Below, piece after piece: positions 53,779 to 64,000 of a DNA stretch of 64,000 nucleotides; position 1 is the first letter of the stretch; each line of letters starts with the position of its first letter. The notes beneath the pieces are model-generated. The model was not told where the DNA came from. It did not search any database and saw nothing but the letters and a program-made list of their open reading frames with translations. The DNA comes from Methylococcales bacterium (lineage in GTDB: Bacteria; Pseudomonadota; Gammaproteobacteria; Methylococcales; Methylomonadaceae). The translations under genes were made by a program, and so were the position numbers. Where the stretch lies: NCBI GenBank assembly GCA_026399095.1, contig JAPLRP010000030.1:1-64000 (forward strand), read 5' to 3'.

Positions 53779-54089
53779 TATGAATTACCTCGTTCAAAAG
53801 GGTTTTTAAACTTGGGTGGTGTAGGAATATAGACGGTAATAATTACCAGTGTTTTAACCATACATCCACAGACTACATGAATGGGAATGCCGTCATCAGT
53901 AAATCCTGCGACCAAACAGCTTACACCTCGACCAGTATCTGTGTATTGTTCAAGAATACGTCCGTTAAGTAAAGCTTGTGCTACTTGAATCAATGTTAAA
54001 TTATCATTTTGCCGCTTTTGGTCGCCATGCCGAGAATACCGATAATCATCATCACGTATGGCTTGTTTTATCCAGTCTATTGCAATCAT
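53778..54089 (-). CDS. DUF4258 domain protein (putative toxin partner)
   Basis: YRYSRHGDQKRQNDNLTLIQVAQALLNGRILEQYTDTGRG; likely start MIAIDWIKQAI. Confidence 0.8.
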   Translation of the reverse strand: MIAIDWIKQAIRDDDYRYSRHGDQKRQNDNLTLIQVAQALLNGRILEQYTDTGRGVSCLVAGFTDDGIPIHVVCGCMVKTLVIITVYIPTPPKFKNPFERGNS

Positions 54090-54141
54090 AGGGCGGCTTT
54101 TGTCAATAAACTGCTGATTTAGACTAATGAAAAGGTAATGA

Positions 54142-54876
54142 CTATTTTTCAATATTAAAATAAGGCGGCATATTGTTAATATAAGCCATATACATGGCAT
54201 CTGCCATAGTCCACAACACATCCAGTTTAAATTTTAAAATTTGTATCATGCGGTCTTGCTGTTCACGGGTTTTGTACCAGTCAAGCGTAATTGCCAGGCC
54301 GTGCTCTACATCACGTCGCGCTTCAGTAAGACGTTTACGGAAATAATTGTAACCTTCTACATCAACCCATGGATAGTGTTCAGGCCAGTTGTCCAAACGT
54401 TGCTGGTGAATTTTAGGGGCAAACAATTCAGTCAAGGAAGAGCTTGCCGCTTCATGCCATTCAGCTCTACGGGCAAAATTAACATAAGCGTCAACTGCAA
54501 ACCGAACGCCGGGCAAGACATATTTTAATGAAGTGATGTCTTCCCGGGTTAAGCCAACAGCGATGCCCAATTGTATCCAAGCTTCAATACCACCTGGATC
54601 ACCGGGATGACCATCGTGATCCAAAATGCGTTGAATCCACTTAGCACGGGTTTCACGGTCAGGGCAGTTAGCCAAAATATTGGCATCTTTTATCGGGATA
54701 CTTACCTGATAATAGAAGCGGTTGGCAACCCAGCCTTGTAATTGTTCCTGTGTGAGTTTGCCTGCATTCATCAGGGTATGGTAAGGATGATGAATGTGGT
54801 AATACTTTTCCATACCGCGCAGGGCGGCTTCAAATTCTGTTTTTGTCCATGCTTTATTGTCGTTATTAGTGTTCAT
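54142..54876 (-). CDS. pqqC: Pyrroloquinoline-quinone synthase
   Basis: [32 protein letters not shown]. Confidence 0.98.
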   Translation of the reverse strand: MNTNNDNKAWTKTEFEAALRGMEKYYHIHHPYHTLMNAGKLTQEQLQGWVANRFYYQVSIPIKDANILANCPDRETRAKWIQRILDHDGHPGDPGGIEAWIQLGIAVGLTREDITSLKYVLPGVRFAVDAYVNFARRAEWHEAASSSLTELFAPKIHQQRLDNWPEHYPWVDVEGYNYFRKRLTEARRDVEHGLAITLDWYKTREQQDRMIQILKFKLDVLWTMADAMYMAYINNMPPYFNIEK

Positions 54877-54922
54877 GGTTTATCCTAAGTGGATGATGTG
54901 AAGAAAATAGGCTTCAGAAAAA

Positions 54923-55834
54923 TTATAAATCAATTTCGAGTCCGTCATAAGCGACTTCAATGCCGGCGGCATCGAGAATTTTACGTTGTTCAGAATCATC
55001 GTCTAAAATGGGATTAGTGTTATTGATGTGTATCAATATCTTGCGGGCTTTAGTTACGCCGCTTAGCACTTCTATCATGCCGCCTGCGCCCGATTGAGGC
55101 AAATGCCCAATTTCTCGGGCTTTTTTATGGCTGATGTTTTGTGTGCACATTTCGTCATTCGTCCAAAAGGTGCCGTCTACCAAGAGGCAATCAACGGCTT
55201 GCATAGCAGTCATTACGTGTGGTTCTATTTCACCCAGTCCTGGTGAATAAAACACTTTCTTGCCGGTAGAGATTTGCTCAATAATGACGCCGATATTATC
55301 ACCTTCGTGCGGGTCATGACGATGAGGTGAATAAGGTGGTGCCTTGCTTTTTAAAGCTTGGGTATAAAAACGTAAATCTGCAATGGCAGGGATAGTAAAG
55401 CAGCTGCCATCAACAGGTATCGAATGATGATTGACGGTGCAATAGTGTCCCAGCATAGTAAATAAAGGAAAGCCTGTGGTCAGGTCTTGTTTGACCATAT
55501 CCGTGCAGTAAACGTCTAGTGGCTTGCCTTCCCTCAGCATTAACATGCCAGTGGTATGGTCAATTTGACTGTCAATGAGCATGATGGCTTTAATGCCGGT
55601 GTCGCGAATACCTTCTTTAGGCTGAATAGCGGGGAAGGCTTCAAGTTGTGCGCGAATATCAGGAGAGGTATTAAAAAGTAACCAATTTTTGTTGTCCGTA
55701 CTCACGGCAATGGATGACTGTGTCCGAGCTTTGCCATTCATTGTTTTGTGACGTAAACGGTGGCAATTATGGCAGTTGCAGTTCCATTGTGGAAAACCGC
55801 CACCTGCACCAGAACCAAGAACTCTAATTTTCAT
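54923..55834 (-). CDS. pqqB: PQQ biosynthesis protein B
   Basis: [24 protein letters not shown]. Confidence 0.98.
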   Translation of the reverse strand: MKIRVLGSGAGGGFPQWNCNCHNCHRLRHKTMNGKARTQSSIAVSTDNKNWLLFNTSPDIRAQLEAFPAIQPKEGIRDTGIKAIMLIDSQIDHTTGMLMLREGKPLDVYCTDMVKQDLTTGFPLFTMLGHYCTVNHHSIPVDGSCFTIPAIADLRFYTQALKSKAPPYSPHRHDPHEGDNIGVIIEQISTGKKVFYSPGLGEIEPHVMTAMQAVDCLLVDGTFWTNDEMCTQNISHKKAREIGHLPQSGAGGMIEVLSGVTKARKILIHINNTNPILDDDSEQRKILDAAGIEVAYDGLEIDL

Positions 55835-55888
55835 ATTGAAAGCCTTAAAAGAAAGGCTTGAATGATACGGGAATATTGATTTTCTGGC

Positions 55889-55921
55889 AAAAAAAAGGGG
55901 CTCTTAGCGAGCCCCTTTCTT
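55889..55921 (-). terminator. Hairpin/attenuator between pqqA and pqqB
   Basis: AAAGGGGCTC-gctaa-GAGCCCCTTTTTTT on minus strand. Confidence 0.75.
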
Positions 55922-55964
55922 AATCTACTATAGAAAATCCCAACGTTAAGTCGGAACAATTTAC

Positions 55965-56039
55965 TTAGCGATTGTAGATATACATTGTAACTTCAAAACC
56001 GAAACGTAGGTCGGTAAAGCTTGGTGTTTCCCATTTCAT
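55965..56039 (-). CDS. pqqA: PQQ precursor peptide PqqA (24 aa)
   Basis: Minus strand reads MKWETPSFTDLRFGFEVTMYIYNR*; E-x3-Y core. Confidence 0.97.
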   Translation of the reverse strand: MKWETPSFTDLRFGFEVTMYIYNR

Positions 56040-56230
56040 CGTGAACCTCCAGTTATATTATTAAAATAATTGCTAGCTTGATCAAGTAAGCTAATTAAAA
56101 GTATACGATGAACAATTTTTTTACGCAACATTTGACATCGCTTATCAAGGATGTTTTTCTTATTGGAAAAGTGTATTATTAATTTTTATATACAAATAAC
56201 AAGAAGTACTTAAATCATTGAGGAGGAATC

Positions 56231-56437
56231 ATGGGTGGAGTTATTGAGCTGTTTTTGATTATGTTAGCTATAGCGACTGCGGCATTTGTACCATTAGGCT
56301 ATTTTATTTATATATATACTCGTAAAAATGGCGAGCCGTTTGGAGAAACTGAACCGCATGGTGATAGCCATTCATTTGTAAATGACTTGGCGGAAACGGC
56401 TATTGATTTTATTAAGACGCGCCTTGCCAAAAAATAA
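56231..56437 (+). CDS. Small membrane protein
   Basis: 68 aa with N-terminal TM helix, GAGGAGG RBS. Confidence 0.55.
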   Translation: MGGVIELFLIMLAIATAAFVPLGYFIYIYTRKNGEPFGETEPHGDSHSFVNDLAETAIDFIKTRLAKK

Positions 56438-56516
56438 ATAACGACAGTTAATGCGGTTTTTGATGGTTAATTTTCATTCAGAAATAATCTGTTTGTAAGT
56501 CAGGTTGTGCGGTTCG

Positions 56517-57272
56517 TCAATCTGACTTAGCCCCTCCACAAGTTGGACAGGCAGGGTTTCTTCTTAAGTTCATTGTGCTCAATTCCATCGATAAGCCATC
56601 CAATAGTAAAAGTCGTCCGGTTAATGTTTCGCCAATACCCATAATCAACTTCATGGCTTCTAAGGCTTGAATACTGCCAATGATCCCTGTAATCGGCGCG
56701 ATAACACCATTGGTTGCACAGTTTTGTAGCTCTTCACCATCACTACTATAAAGACAGTTATAGCAAGGACTGTCGTTTTTACCGGGAGTAAATACCGATA
56801 CTTGGCCTTCAAAGCGGATTGCTGCACCTGAAACCAAAGGTGTTTGTTGTTTAACACAGGCGTTGTTTATTGCAAATCGTGTTGAAAAATTATCACTACA
56901 ATCCAATACCACATCGGCCGCCATGACTTCAAATTCAAGTAGTTCTCCAGCCAGTCTTTTTTTTACGGCTCTTACATTGATATCCGGATTTAAATTATTC
57001 AGTGTTTGACGGGTTGAAATTACTTTATCAATCCCAATATCGGGTGTGTGGTGAGCAATCTGTCTTTGTAAGTTGGATAATTCAACTTTATCATCATCAT
57101 AAATAGTAATACTGCCGACACCGGCTGCAGCAAGATACATGGCAGCAGGCGAGCCTAAACCGCCGGCACCAACAATTAATACTTTTGCGGCAAGGAGTTT
57201 TTGTTGACCCTTAATATCACAATGGGGCAGCATTATTTGACGGCTATAACGTAGAAGTTGGTTGTCATTCAT
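56517..57272 (-). CDS. moeB: MoeB/ThiF family adenylyltransferase
   Basis: LLRYSRQIMLPHCDIKGQQKLLAAKVLIVGAGGLGSPAAMYLAAAGVG. Confidence 0.94.
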   Translation of the reverse strand: MNDNQLLRYSRQIMLPHCDIKGQQKLLAAKVLIVGAGGLGSPAAMYLAAAGVGSITIYDDDKVELSNLQRQIAHHTPDIGIDKVISTRQTLNNLNPDINVRAVKKRLAGELLEFEVMAADVVLDCSDNFSTRFAINNACVKQQTPLVSGAAIRFEGQVSVFTPGKNDSPCYNCLYSSDGEELQNCATNGVIAPITGIIGSIQALEAMKLIMGIGETLTGRLLLLDGLSMELSTMNLRRNPACPTCGGAKSD

Positions 57273-57318
57273 AGGTAATATTATTTGTGTATTTTGATTG
57301 GAGATAATGCCAAAGAAC

Positions 57319-57346
57319 TTGACAGTCTGCAAAAGTTCATTATCAT
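57319..57346 (+). promoter_or_regulatory. Sigma-70-like promoter of groESL
   Basis: TTGACA-N16-TATCAT overlapping the CIRCE left arm. Confidence 0.6.
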
Positions 57347-57372
57347 TAGCACTCATTACCGGTGAGTGCTAA
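57346..57372. promoter_or_regulatory. CIRCE operator (HrcA site)
   Basis: TTAGCACTC-N9-GAGTGCTAA, exact. Confidence 0.95.
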
Positions 57373-57409
57373 TAACAAATACCCTTTATTTTAACGTTAG
57401 GAGATATAG

Positions 57410-57697
57410 ATGAATATACGTCCGTTACACGACAGAGTGATAGTCAAACGCCTTGAAGAAGAAACTACTACTGCTGGCGGTATTGTATTACCTGGTTCTG
57501 CCGCTGAAAAGCCAAGCCAAGGCATAGTTCTAGCCATAGGTCATGGCAAGCAACTTGATAATGGTACCGTGCGCGCTTTGGAAGTTAAAGTTGGCGACAA
57601 AGTATTGTTTGGTAAATACTCAGGTAACGAAGTTAAAGTTGACGGTGAAGACCTCATCGTTATGCGTGAAGAAGACATCATGGGCATTTTAGGTTAA
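57410..57697 (+). CDS. groES: Co-chaperonin GroES
   Basis: [18 protein letters not shown]. Confidence 0.98.
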   Translation: MNIRPLHDRVIVKRLEEETTTAGGIVLPGSAAEKPSQGIVLAIGHGKQLDNGTVRALEVKVGDKVLFGKYSGNEVKVDGEDLIVMREEDIMGILG

Positions 57698-57733
57698 ACC
57701 TAAACCCTTTAATCATAATCACACACTAGTTAG

Positions 57734-59395
<1,662 letters not shown>

Positions 59396-59436
59396 TCATG
59401 CTGTCTTAAAGCCTTATTGCTTTAAGTCTGCTTTAT

Positions 59437-59476
59437 AAAAAACCCCGGCTGTTATTAAAACAGCCGGGGTTTTTTT
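59437..59476 (+). terminator. Rho-independent terminator of groESL
   Basis: AACCCCGGCTGTT-attaaa-ACAGCCGGGGTTTTTTT. Confidence 0.9.
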
Positions 59477-59541
59477 ATGTAAAGAAATTTTAAATAATTT
59501 CATTCTGCTTCTAAGCCAACTTAATTTGAGTCCCTCAATTT

Positions 59542-60132
59542 ATGATTAATCCCCCAATTTTATATAGCTTTAGGCGCTGTCCTTATGCCATAAGAGCCAG
59601 AATGGCTATTTTTTATGCGGGTATTCCAGTAGAAATTCGGGAAGTGGAATTAAATAATAAGCCAGAGCACCTATTACTTATTTCACCTAAAGGAACAGTA
59701 CCAGTCTTGCACCTTGAAGATAAAATAATTGATGAAAGTCTGGATATTATGCGCTGGGCATTAGCGCAACATGATCCTGAAAACTGGTTGTCATTCGATA
59801 ATGAAGTCAATCTGCTTATCAAATCGAATGATGGTGATTTTAAATATTTTTTGGATCGGTATAAATATGCCGATAGATATCCAAATTACTCTCAGGAACA
59901 TTATCGGCAACAGGCTGAAGTGTTTTTAACAGAGTTGGAATCCAGATTGGTTAATGCCAACTATTTGTGTGGAAATTCAATATCACTAGCGGATGTGGCC
60001 ATTTTTCCATTTATTCGACAGTTCGCCAGTGTAGATAAAGAGTGGTTTCAAATGACGTCTTTTTATTCCTTAAATAACTGGTTACAAACTTTTTTAACTT
60101 CGGCGTTGTTTGGTTCAGTAATGAAGAAATAA
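59542..60132 (+). CDS. Glutathione S-transferase family protein
   Basis: LYSFRRCPYAIRARMAIFYAGIPVEIREVELNNKPEHLL. Confidence 0.9.
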   Translation: MINPPILYSFRRCPYAIRARMAIFYAGIPVEIREVELNNKPEHLLLISPKGTVPVLHLEDKIIDESLDIMRWALAQHDPENWLSFDNEVNLLIKSNDGDFKYFLDRYKYADRYPNYSQEHYRQQAEVFLTELESRLVNANYLCGNSISLADVAIFPFIRQFASVDKEWFQMTSFYSLNNWLQTFLTSALFGSVMKK

Positions 60133-60365
60133 AATTTATTTAAATTTGAATCTGTTAAAGCCAAAAGTATAAATGATTGTTTTAGAGCCCTTAGATTTTG
60201 CATGTTTCTGATTTTAAAGTTGAAAAATTTTTTACAAGTTTAAGCAAAGGGGGCTTATAAAGTAAATTAACTTCATAATAAAGAAAATACAGCTAGTTAA
60301 ATGTTTATTTAATTTTATTTGTACCTTGGATCATGACAATTATTAAGCTACGCTTAAAAATGTTA

Positions 60366-60406
60366 TTCAGGTAATGTTCAGGTAATGTTCAGGTAATGTT
60401 CAGGTA
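60366..60406 (+). repeat. 11-bp tandem repeat (TTCAGGTAATG, 3 full copies + partial)
   Basis: Direct reading of ttcaggtaatg x3 followed by ttcaggta. Confidence 0.9.
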
Positions 60407-60444
60407 CCTTGATTTTTTAAATTTATAATTGACTGGGATGTGTA

Positions 60445-61857
60445 ATGATTTTAAAAAGACGTAAGCTTATCGTTTATCAGGCATCGGAAATGGGTAGTGA
60501 AATCTATGATGAGCTATATGCACACGATTGGGATGCGTACTTTGCAAAAGACCTCCAACAATTATCTGATTTGACAGACGCTCATCAATTCGAAGTTGGT
60601 TTATATTTTGTTGAAGAAAAATGCAGTAGTAAGCAGTGTCTTATCGGTAAGCCTTGTTTAATTAATCAGTGCGCAAACACGCAGGAATTGACTCAACTTA
60701 ATCAGTTGTTTAACTTTCATGGTAAAGGCATCAATTGGATAATGGGCATTCCTACGGAGTGTAATTTTGATGCGAAGTCTAATCCTGTCAAAAGCAAGCT
60801 GATATCTGAAAATTGTTCCAACTTTATAGTGCATCCCTTTAATATAGGGCGCTTATTGATTGCATTAAATAATGCCTATGGCGTTGATGAGTTTTTGTCA
60901 CCCTTTCAAAAATATATCACACACTATCCATCCAATTTTGGAATAATTGGGAATAGTCCCCCGATGGTCGATTTGTTTAGACTGCTTAAAAAAGTGGCCA
61001 ATGAAGACTGCTCGGTTCTTATTGAAGGAGAAACCGGAACGGGCAAGGAATTAGTCGCCAATGCGATTCATAATAACTCTAGCCGTTCTGCACAGCCGTT
61101 AATTGCAATAAATTGTGGCGCATTTCCAAAAGATTTAATTCAGGCTGAGTTATTCGGCCATGAAAAAGGTGCATTTACTGGCGCTTTACAACGTAAAATT
61201 GGTCGCATTGAGTCGGCTCAAGGTGGAACTTTGTTTTTGGATGAGATTGGTGATTTGCCTTTTGAACAGCAAATCAATCTGTTACGTTTCCTTGAAGATA
61301 GAACAATCCAGCGCATTGGTGGTTCAGAAAAAATATCTATTGATGTCCGTGTAATAGCAGCCAGCCATGTGGATTTGAAAGCAGCCGTTCAAAGAAAAGA
61401 ATTTAGAGAGGATCTTTATTACCGTCTTCAAGTGCTGCAGGTAAGAACGCCATCACTAAGAGTAAGAGAAGATGATATTGAACTGCTTGCCTATTATTAT
61501 TTTAATAAATTTTCTGCAAATGGAAGTTATAAGGCAAAAGGTTTTGATACCGATTCACTCTATTTATTAAAAAATTATGATTGGCCAGGTAACGTAAGGC
61601 AATTAATGAACTGTATTCGTAATGCGCTTGTGACTTCGGAAAATCGTTTGCTGACACCAAGAGATTTAGGTATTGAACGACGGTATAAAGAGAGGACTTT
61701 GCAAACGCTTGAACAAGCCCGAGCGATTGCCGAGCGCGAATCAATCATTACTTGCTTGCGTCATACAAACAATAATATGAGTCGTGCTGCTGAAGTACTG
61801 GGTATTTCTCGTGTAAGTCTCTACCGCTTGGCCGATAAACATAAGTTAAATGCATAA
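60445..61857 (+). CDS. Sigma-54-dependent Fis-family activator, VpsR-like
   Basis: GETGTGKELVANAIH, ELFGHEKGAFTGA, C-terminal Fis HTH; VpsR-like N-terminal region. Confidence 0.88.
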   Translation: MILKRRKLIVYQASEMGSEIYDELYAHDWDAYFAKDLQQLSDLTDAHQFEVGLYFVEEKCSSKQCLIGKPCLINQCANTQELTQLNQLFNFHGKGINWIMGIPTECNFDAKSNPVKSKLISENCSNFIVHPFNIGRLLIALNNAYGVDEFLSPFQKYITHYPSNFGIIGNSPPMVDLFRLLKKVANEDCSVLIEGETGTGKELVANAIHNNSSRSAQPLIAINCGAFPKDLIQAELFGHEKGAFTGALQRKIGRIESAQGGTLFLDEIGDLPFEQQINLLRFLEDRTIQRIGGSEKISIDVRVIAASHVDLKAAVQRKEFREDLYYRLQVLQVRTPSLRVREDDIELLAYYYFNKFSANGSYKAKGFDTDSLYLLKNYDWPGNVRQLMNCIRNALVTSENRLLTPRDLGIERRYKERTLQTLEQARAIAERESIITCLRHTNNNMSRAAEVLGISRVSLYRLADKHKLNA

Positions 61858-61966
61858 AACTCGATAATAATCATTCTTATCCTAAATAAGAATAAGCTAT
61901 TTCTAATAGCACTAAGAAAAACATAATCAACTGTCTGTGTATTAATTTTGTAACACTTAAAAAATA

Positions 61967-62048
61967 CTACAAATCTAAAATTTTTTTTCGGTTTAATGAT
62001 CAGTATCTGGAGTAATCATTTAATCATCCAAGGCTTTTAGATTTGTAG
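61967..62048. repeat. 14-bp perfect inverted repeat enclosing an inner inverted repeat
   Basis: CTACAAATCTAAAA (61967) / TTTTAGATTTGTAG (62035); inner AATGAT/ATCATT. Confidence 0.8.
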
Positions 62049-62114
62049 CGCTGCAATTATTCTCCTCATCCTATCTCACTTCTCTAGCGACAGATATATC
62101 TTGTATCGACAGTA

Positions 62115-62297
62115 ACGTATTAAATAATACGTAAAATTGTCTGAATACCTGTGCCTCTACAATAAGTTATTACCAGTCGATGATACGTTAATTTTTGTTT
62201 GGTCTCATTAATTACTCCCGCCTCTGTAACATAAATATTACAGTCAATGCTCACGCGAAACCTAAGATGTTGCTGTTTTATGTAATAAAAGTATTAC
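62115..62297. promoter_or_regulatory. Three palindromic operator candidates
   Basis: ACGTATTAAATAATACGT (62115), GTAACATAAATATTAC (62226), GTAATAAAAGTATTAC (62282), the last two each followed by AGTCAA. Confidence 0.5.
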
Positions 62298-62375
62298 AGT
62301 CAAGCCTAAAAATACTTCTTAAAATTATTGTGAATTAATATAAATTTTATTTAAAAATCATAGTGTTGAGCGTGT

Positions 62376-62391
62376 TGGCACTATGTTTGCT
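62376..62391 (+). promoter_or_regulatory. Sigma-54 (-24/-12) promoter
   Basis: TGGCACtatgtTTGCT, consensus match with GG-N10-GC spacing. Confidence 0.9.
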
Positions 62392-62555
62392 TTCGTAATG
62401 TTAGCCGGTTGTATTTACTGGATTAAGTTTAATGGATTGAGCTTGTATCTGGCGGAAATAATAGGCTAGGAAGGAAGCATAACTAAATATCAATTTTAAA
62501 TTGAATTCAAGTTACTTCTTTATATTCAGAATTCTGATTTAAATGAGGTCTCAAA

Positions 62556-64000
62556 ATGAAAATAAATCATAAGCAAGTGTTAACTAAGCTCAATATATCT
62601 GGCTTGGATGCTTATTCAGTAAATAACGAAGAAATTGTAAGCGCACGATCAAGTAATAATACTGGCAAGATTATCTTGCGTAGAGCTATTCAAGTTGTGC
62701 TGGCCGGTTCTATGCTTGCGAGTGGTATGGCCTCGGCAGTATTGCTGGATCATGGCCCTGGTGATGCTGTAATAACTTTCCCATCGTGGTATCGCGACAC
62801 TGAAGGGCTGGCACTGGGTTTATGCCGTTCGGCAACAGCTTTTTGTTTTCCACTTACTGCCAATCCCGCCGGCTTTGCGGGCAACATCGGCGATGAGGCC
62901 TTTTACAATCTGGTTGAATTCAAAAATACAGCCACTGGATCGGATTTCCAATACCGCTATCTGGGTGCGTTGGAAGCTTCGTATCTGCCAGGTCCGACGC
63001 CCACTCGCGGCCAGGAAACCGTGTTTGCCCGCATCCGTATTACCTTTAACTTTAACGATGTCAATAAAAATGGTACCTACATCGTAAGGCATCCTTTCGG
63101 TGTTCATACCTTTGAAAATGTGCAGGCGACTACCAAAACCAATTTGATTGGCGCACAAGCGGCTAACTTTTTCACGGTGGATGTTCCCTTGGGAAACGGG
63201 TTTGAAGGCGCGTTGGAAGGCCCGGTAGGCCCCTTTATTAAATGGGACTCCGATCTTCCCCTCGTTTCAGGTGCTGAAGAGTTCGTCGGTGACCCCACTA
63301 TTCCACACACTTTTACCGGCAGTCCGTTTGGCACCAACTTTATTGAGATCGAAGGTCCGCTTGGGTCTAATCTGGATGGCTTAGGCACCGCAACCAGCCA
63401 TATTCTCAGAGCTGATTTGGGCACTGTTCTCGGTCAAAAATGGACGGCACCGATTGCTCAAGCGTTGAAAGTAGATGCGGCTTATAAAGTCCGTAAGGCT
63501 GGCACCAACGGTGTTGATGTTTGGGCAACTTCGACGCCTAACCAAAGATTAATCGTCACGGGTGAGGGTATGCCGAGCCTGCAATTGTTCCCAACTGGCG
63601 TGGTGGCTGGCAAATATCATGGTCATATTGAGTATCCATCAACGCAAGCGGTTCCACCACAAATTACCGTGACCAACCTGAGCAGTAACCCTGTGAACAG
63701 TGTATCCATAGGACTCGAAGATGGTGTTGAAATCAGTCAGGCTAGTTTTGACACAGCAACACGTCAAATTCTCATTGTGGCTCATTCTTCTGATGAGGTT
63801 TCTAATCCCGGTTTGGCTGTAGAAGGTTTAACGGGTGTAGAGCCTACTCAGCCTGTAACCCCACCTTCAATAATTACCGGAATGACTCAGGCGCAATGTC
63901 CCGAGTCGATCACTGATACAGCTAATGTCTGTTTCTCGGGTCTTTTGCCGAACAATATAGAGCCACCTGAAAAAATTTCGGTAGTTTCAACGGAGTCAGG
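62556..64000 (+). CDS. Secreted protein of unknown function, 3' end beyond window
   Basis: Open frame MKINHKQVLTKLNISGLDAYSVNNEE...RRAIQVVLAGSMLASGMASAVLLDHGPGD...; absent from ORF track because no stop is reached. Confidence 0.8.
   Translation, partial: MKINHKQVLTKLNISGLDAYSVNNEEIVSARSSNNTGKIILRRAIQVVLAGSMLASGMASAVLLDHGPGDAVITFPSWYRDTEGLALGLCRSATAFCFPLTANPAGFAGNIGDEAFYNLVEFKNTATGSDFQYRYLGALEASYLPGPTPTRGQETVFARIRITFNFNDVNKNGTYIVRHPFGVHTFENVQATTKTNLIGAQAANFFTVDVPLGNGFEGALEGPVGPFIKWDSDLPLVSGAEEFVGDPTIPHTFTGSPFGTNFIEIEGPLGSNLDGLGTATSHILRADLGTVLGQKWTAPIAQALKVDAAYKVRKAGTNGVDVWATSTPNQRLIVTGEGMPSLQLFPTGVVAGKYHGHIEYPSTQAVPPQITVTNLSSNPVNSVSIGLEDGVEISQASFDTATRQILIVAHSSDEVSNPGLAVEGLTGVEPTQPVTPPSIITGMTQAQCPESITDTANVCFSGLLPNNIEPPEKISVVSTES

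Overview
Chromosomal window from a gammaproteobacterial methanotroph (Methylococcales-like, judged from gene content). The main feature is a complete soluble methane monooxygenase operon, mmoXYBZDC, followed by a BLUF-domain photoreceptor-like gene, a small unknown ORF, mmoG (GroEL-like) and mmoR (sigma-54 activator). A canonical sigma-54 promoter lies upstream of mmoX. This block is bracketed by a 163-bp direct repeat made of the uvrA upstream region plus its first ~35 codons. The left copy is a truncated fragment and the right copy is the intact uvrA, which suggests the sMMO locus is an inserted island. The rest of the window is mostly housekeeping: rsmA/pdxA, hemCDXY, ubiD, prlC, pcnB-folK-panBCD, rlmH-maf-rng-yhdP-nit-tldD-pmbA, pyrD, thiO, pip and ubiX. 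A pqqABCDE cluster is interrupted between pqqC and pqqD by a DUF4258/YgiT-zinc-finger toxin-antitoxin-like pair. moeB and groES-groEL follow, the latter with a CIRCE operator. At the right end a VpsR-like sigma-54 activator precedes palindromic operator candidates, a perfect -24/-12 promoter and a truncated secreted protein. Two related intergenic elements look like paralogous small RNAs. The left edge carries a type III restriction-like helicase/nuclease and a DUF559 nuclease next to REP-like palindromes.
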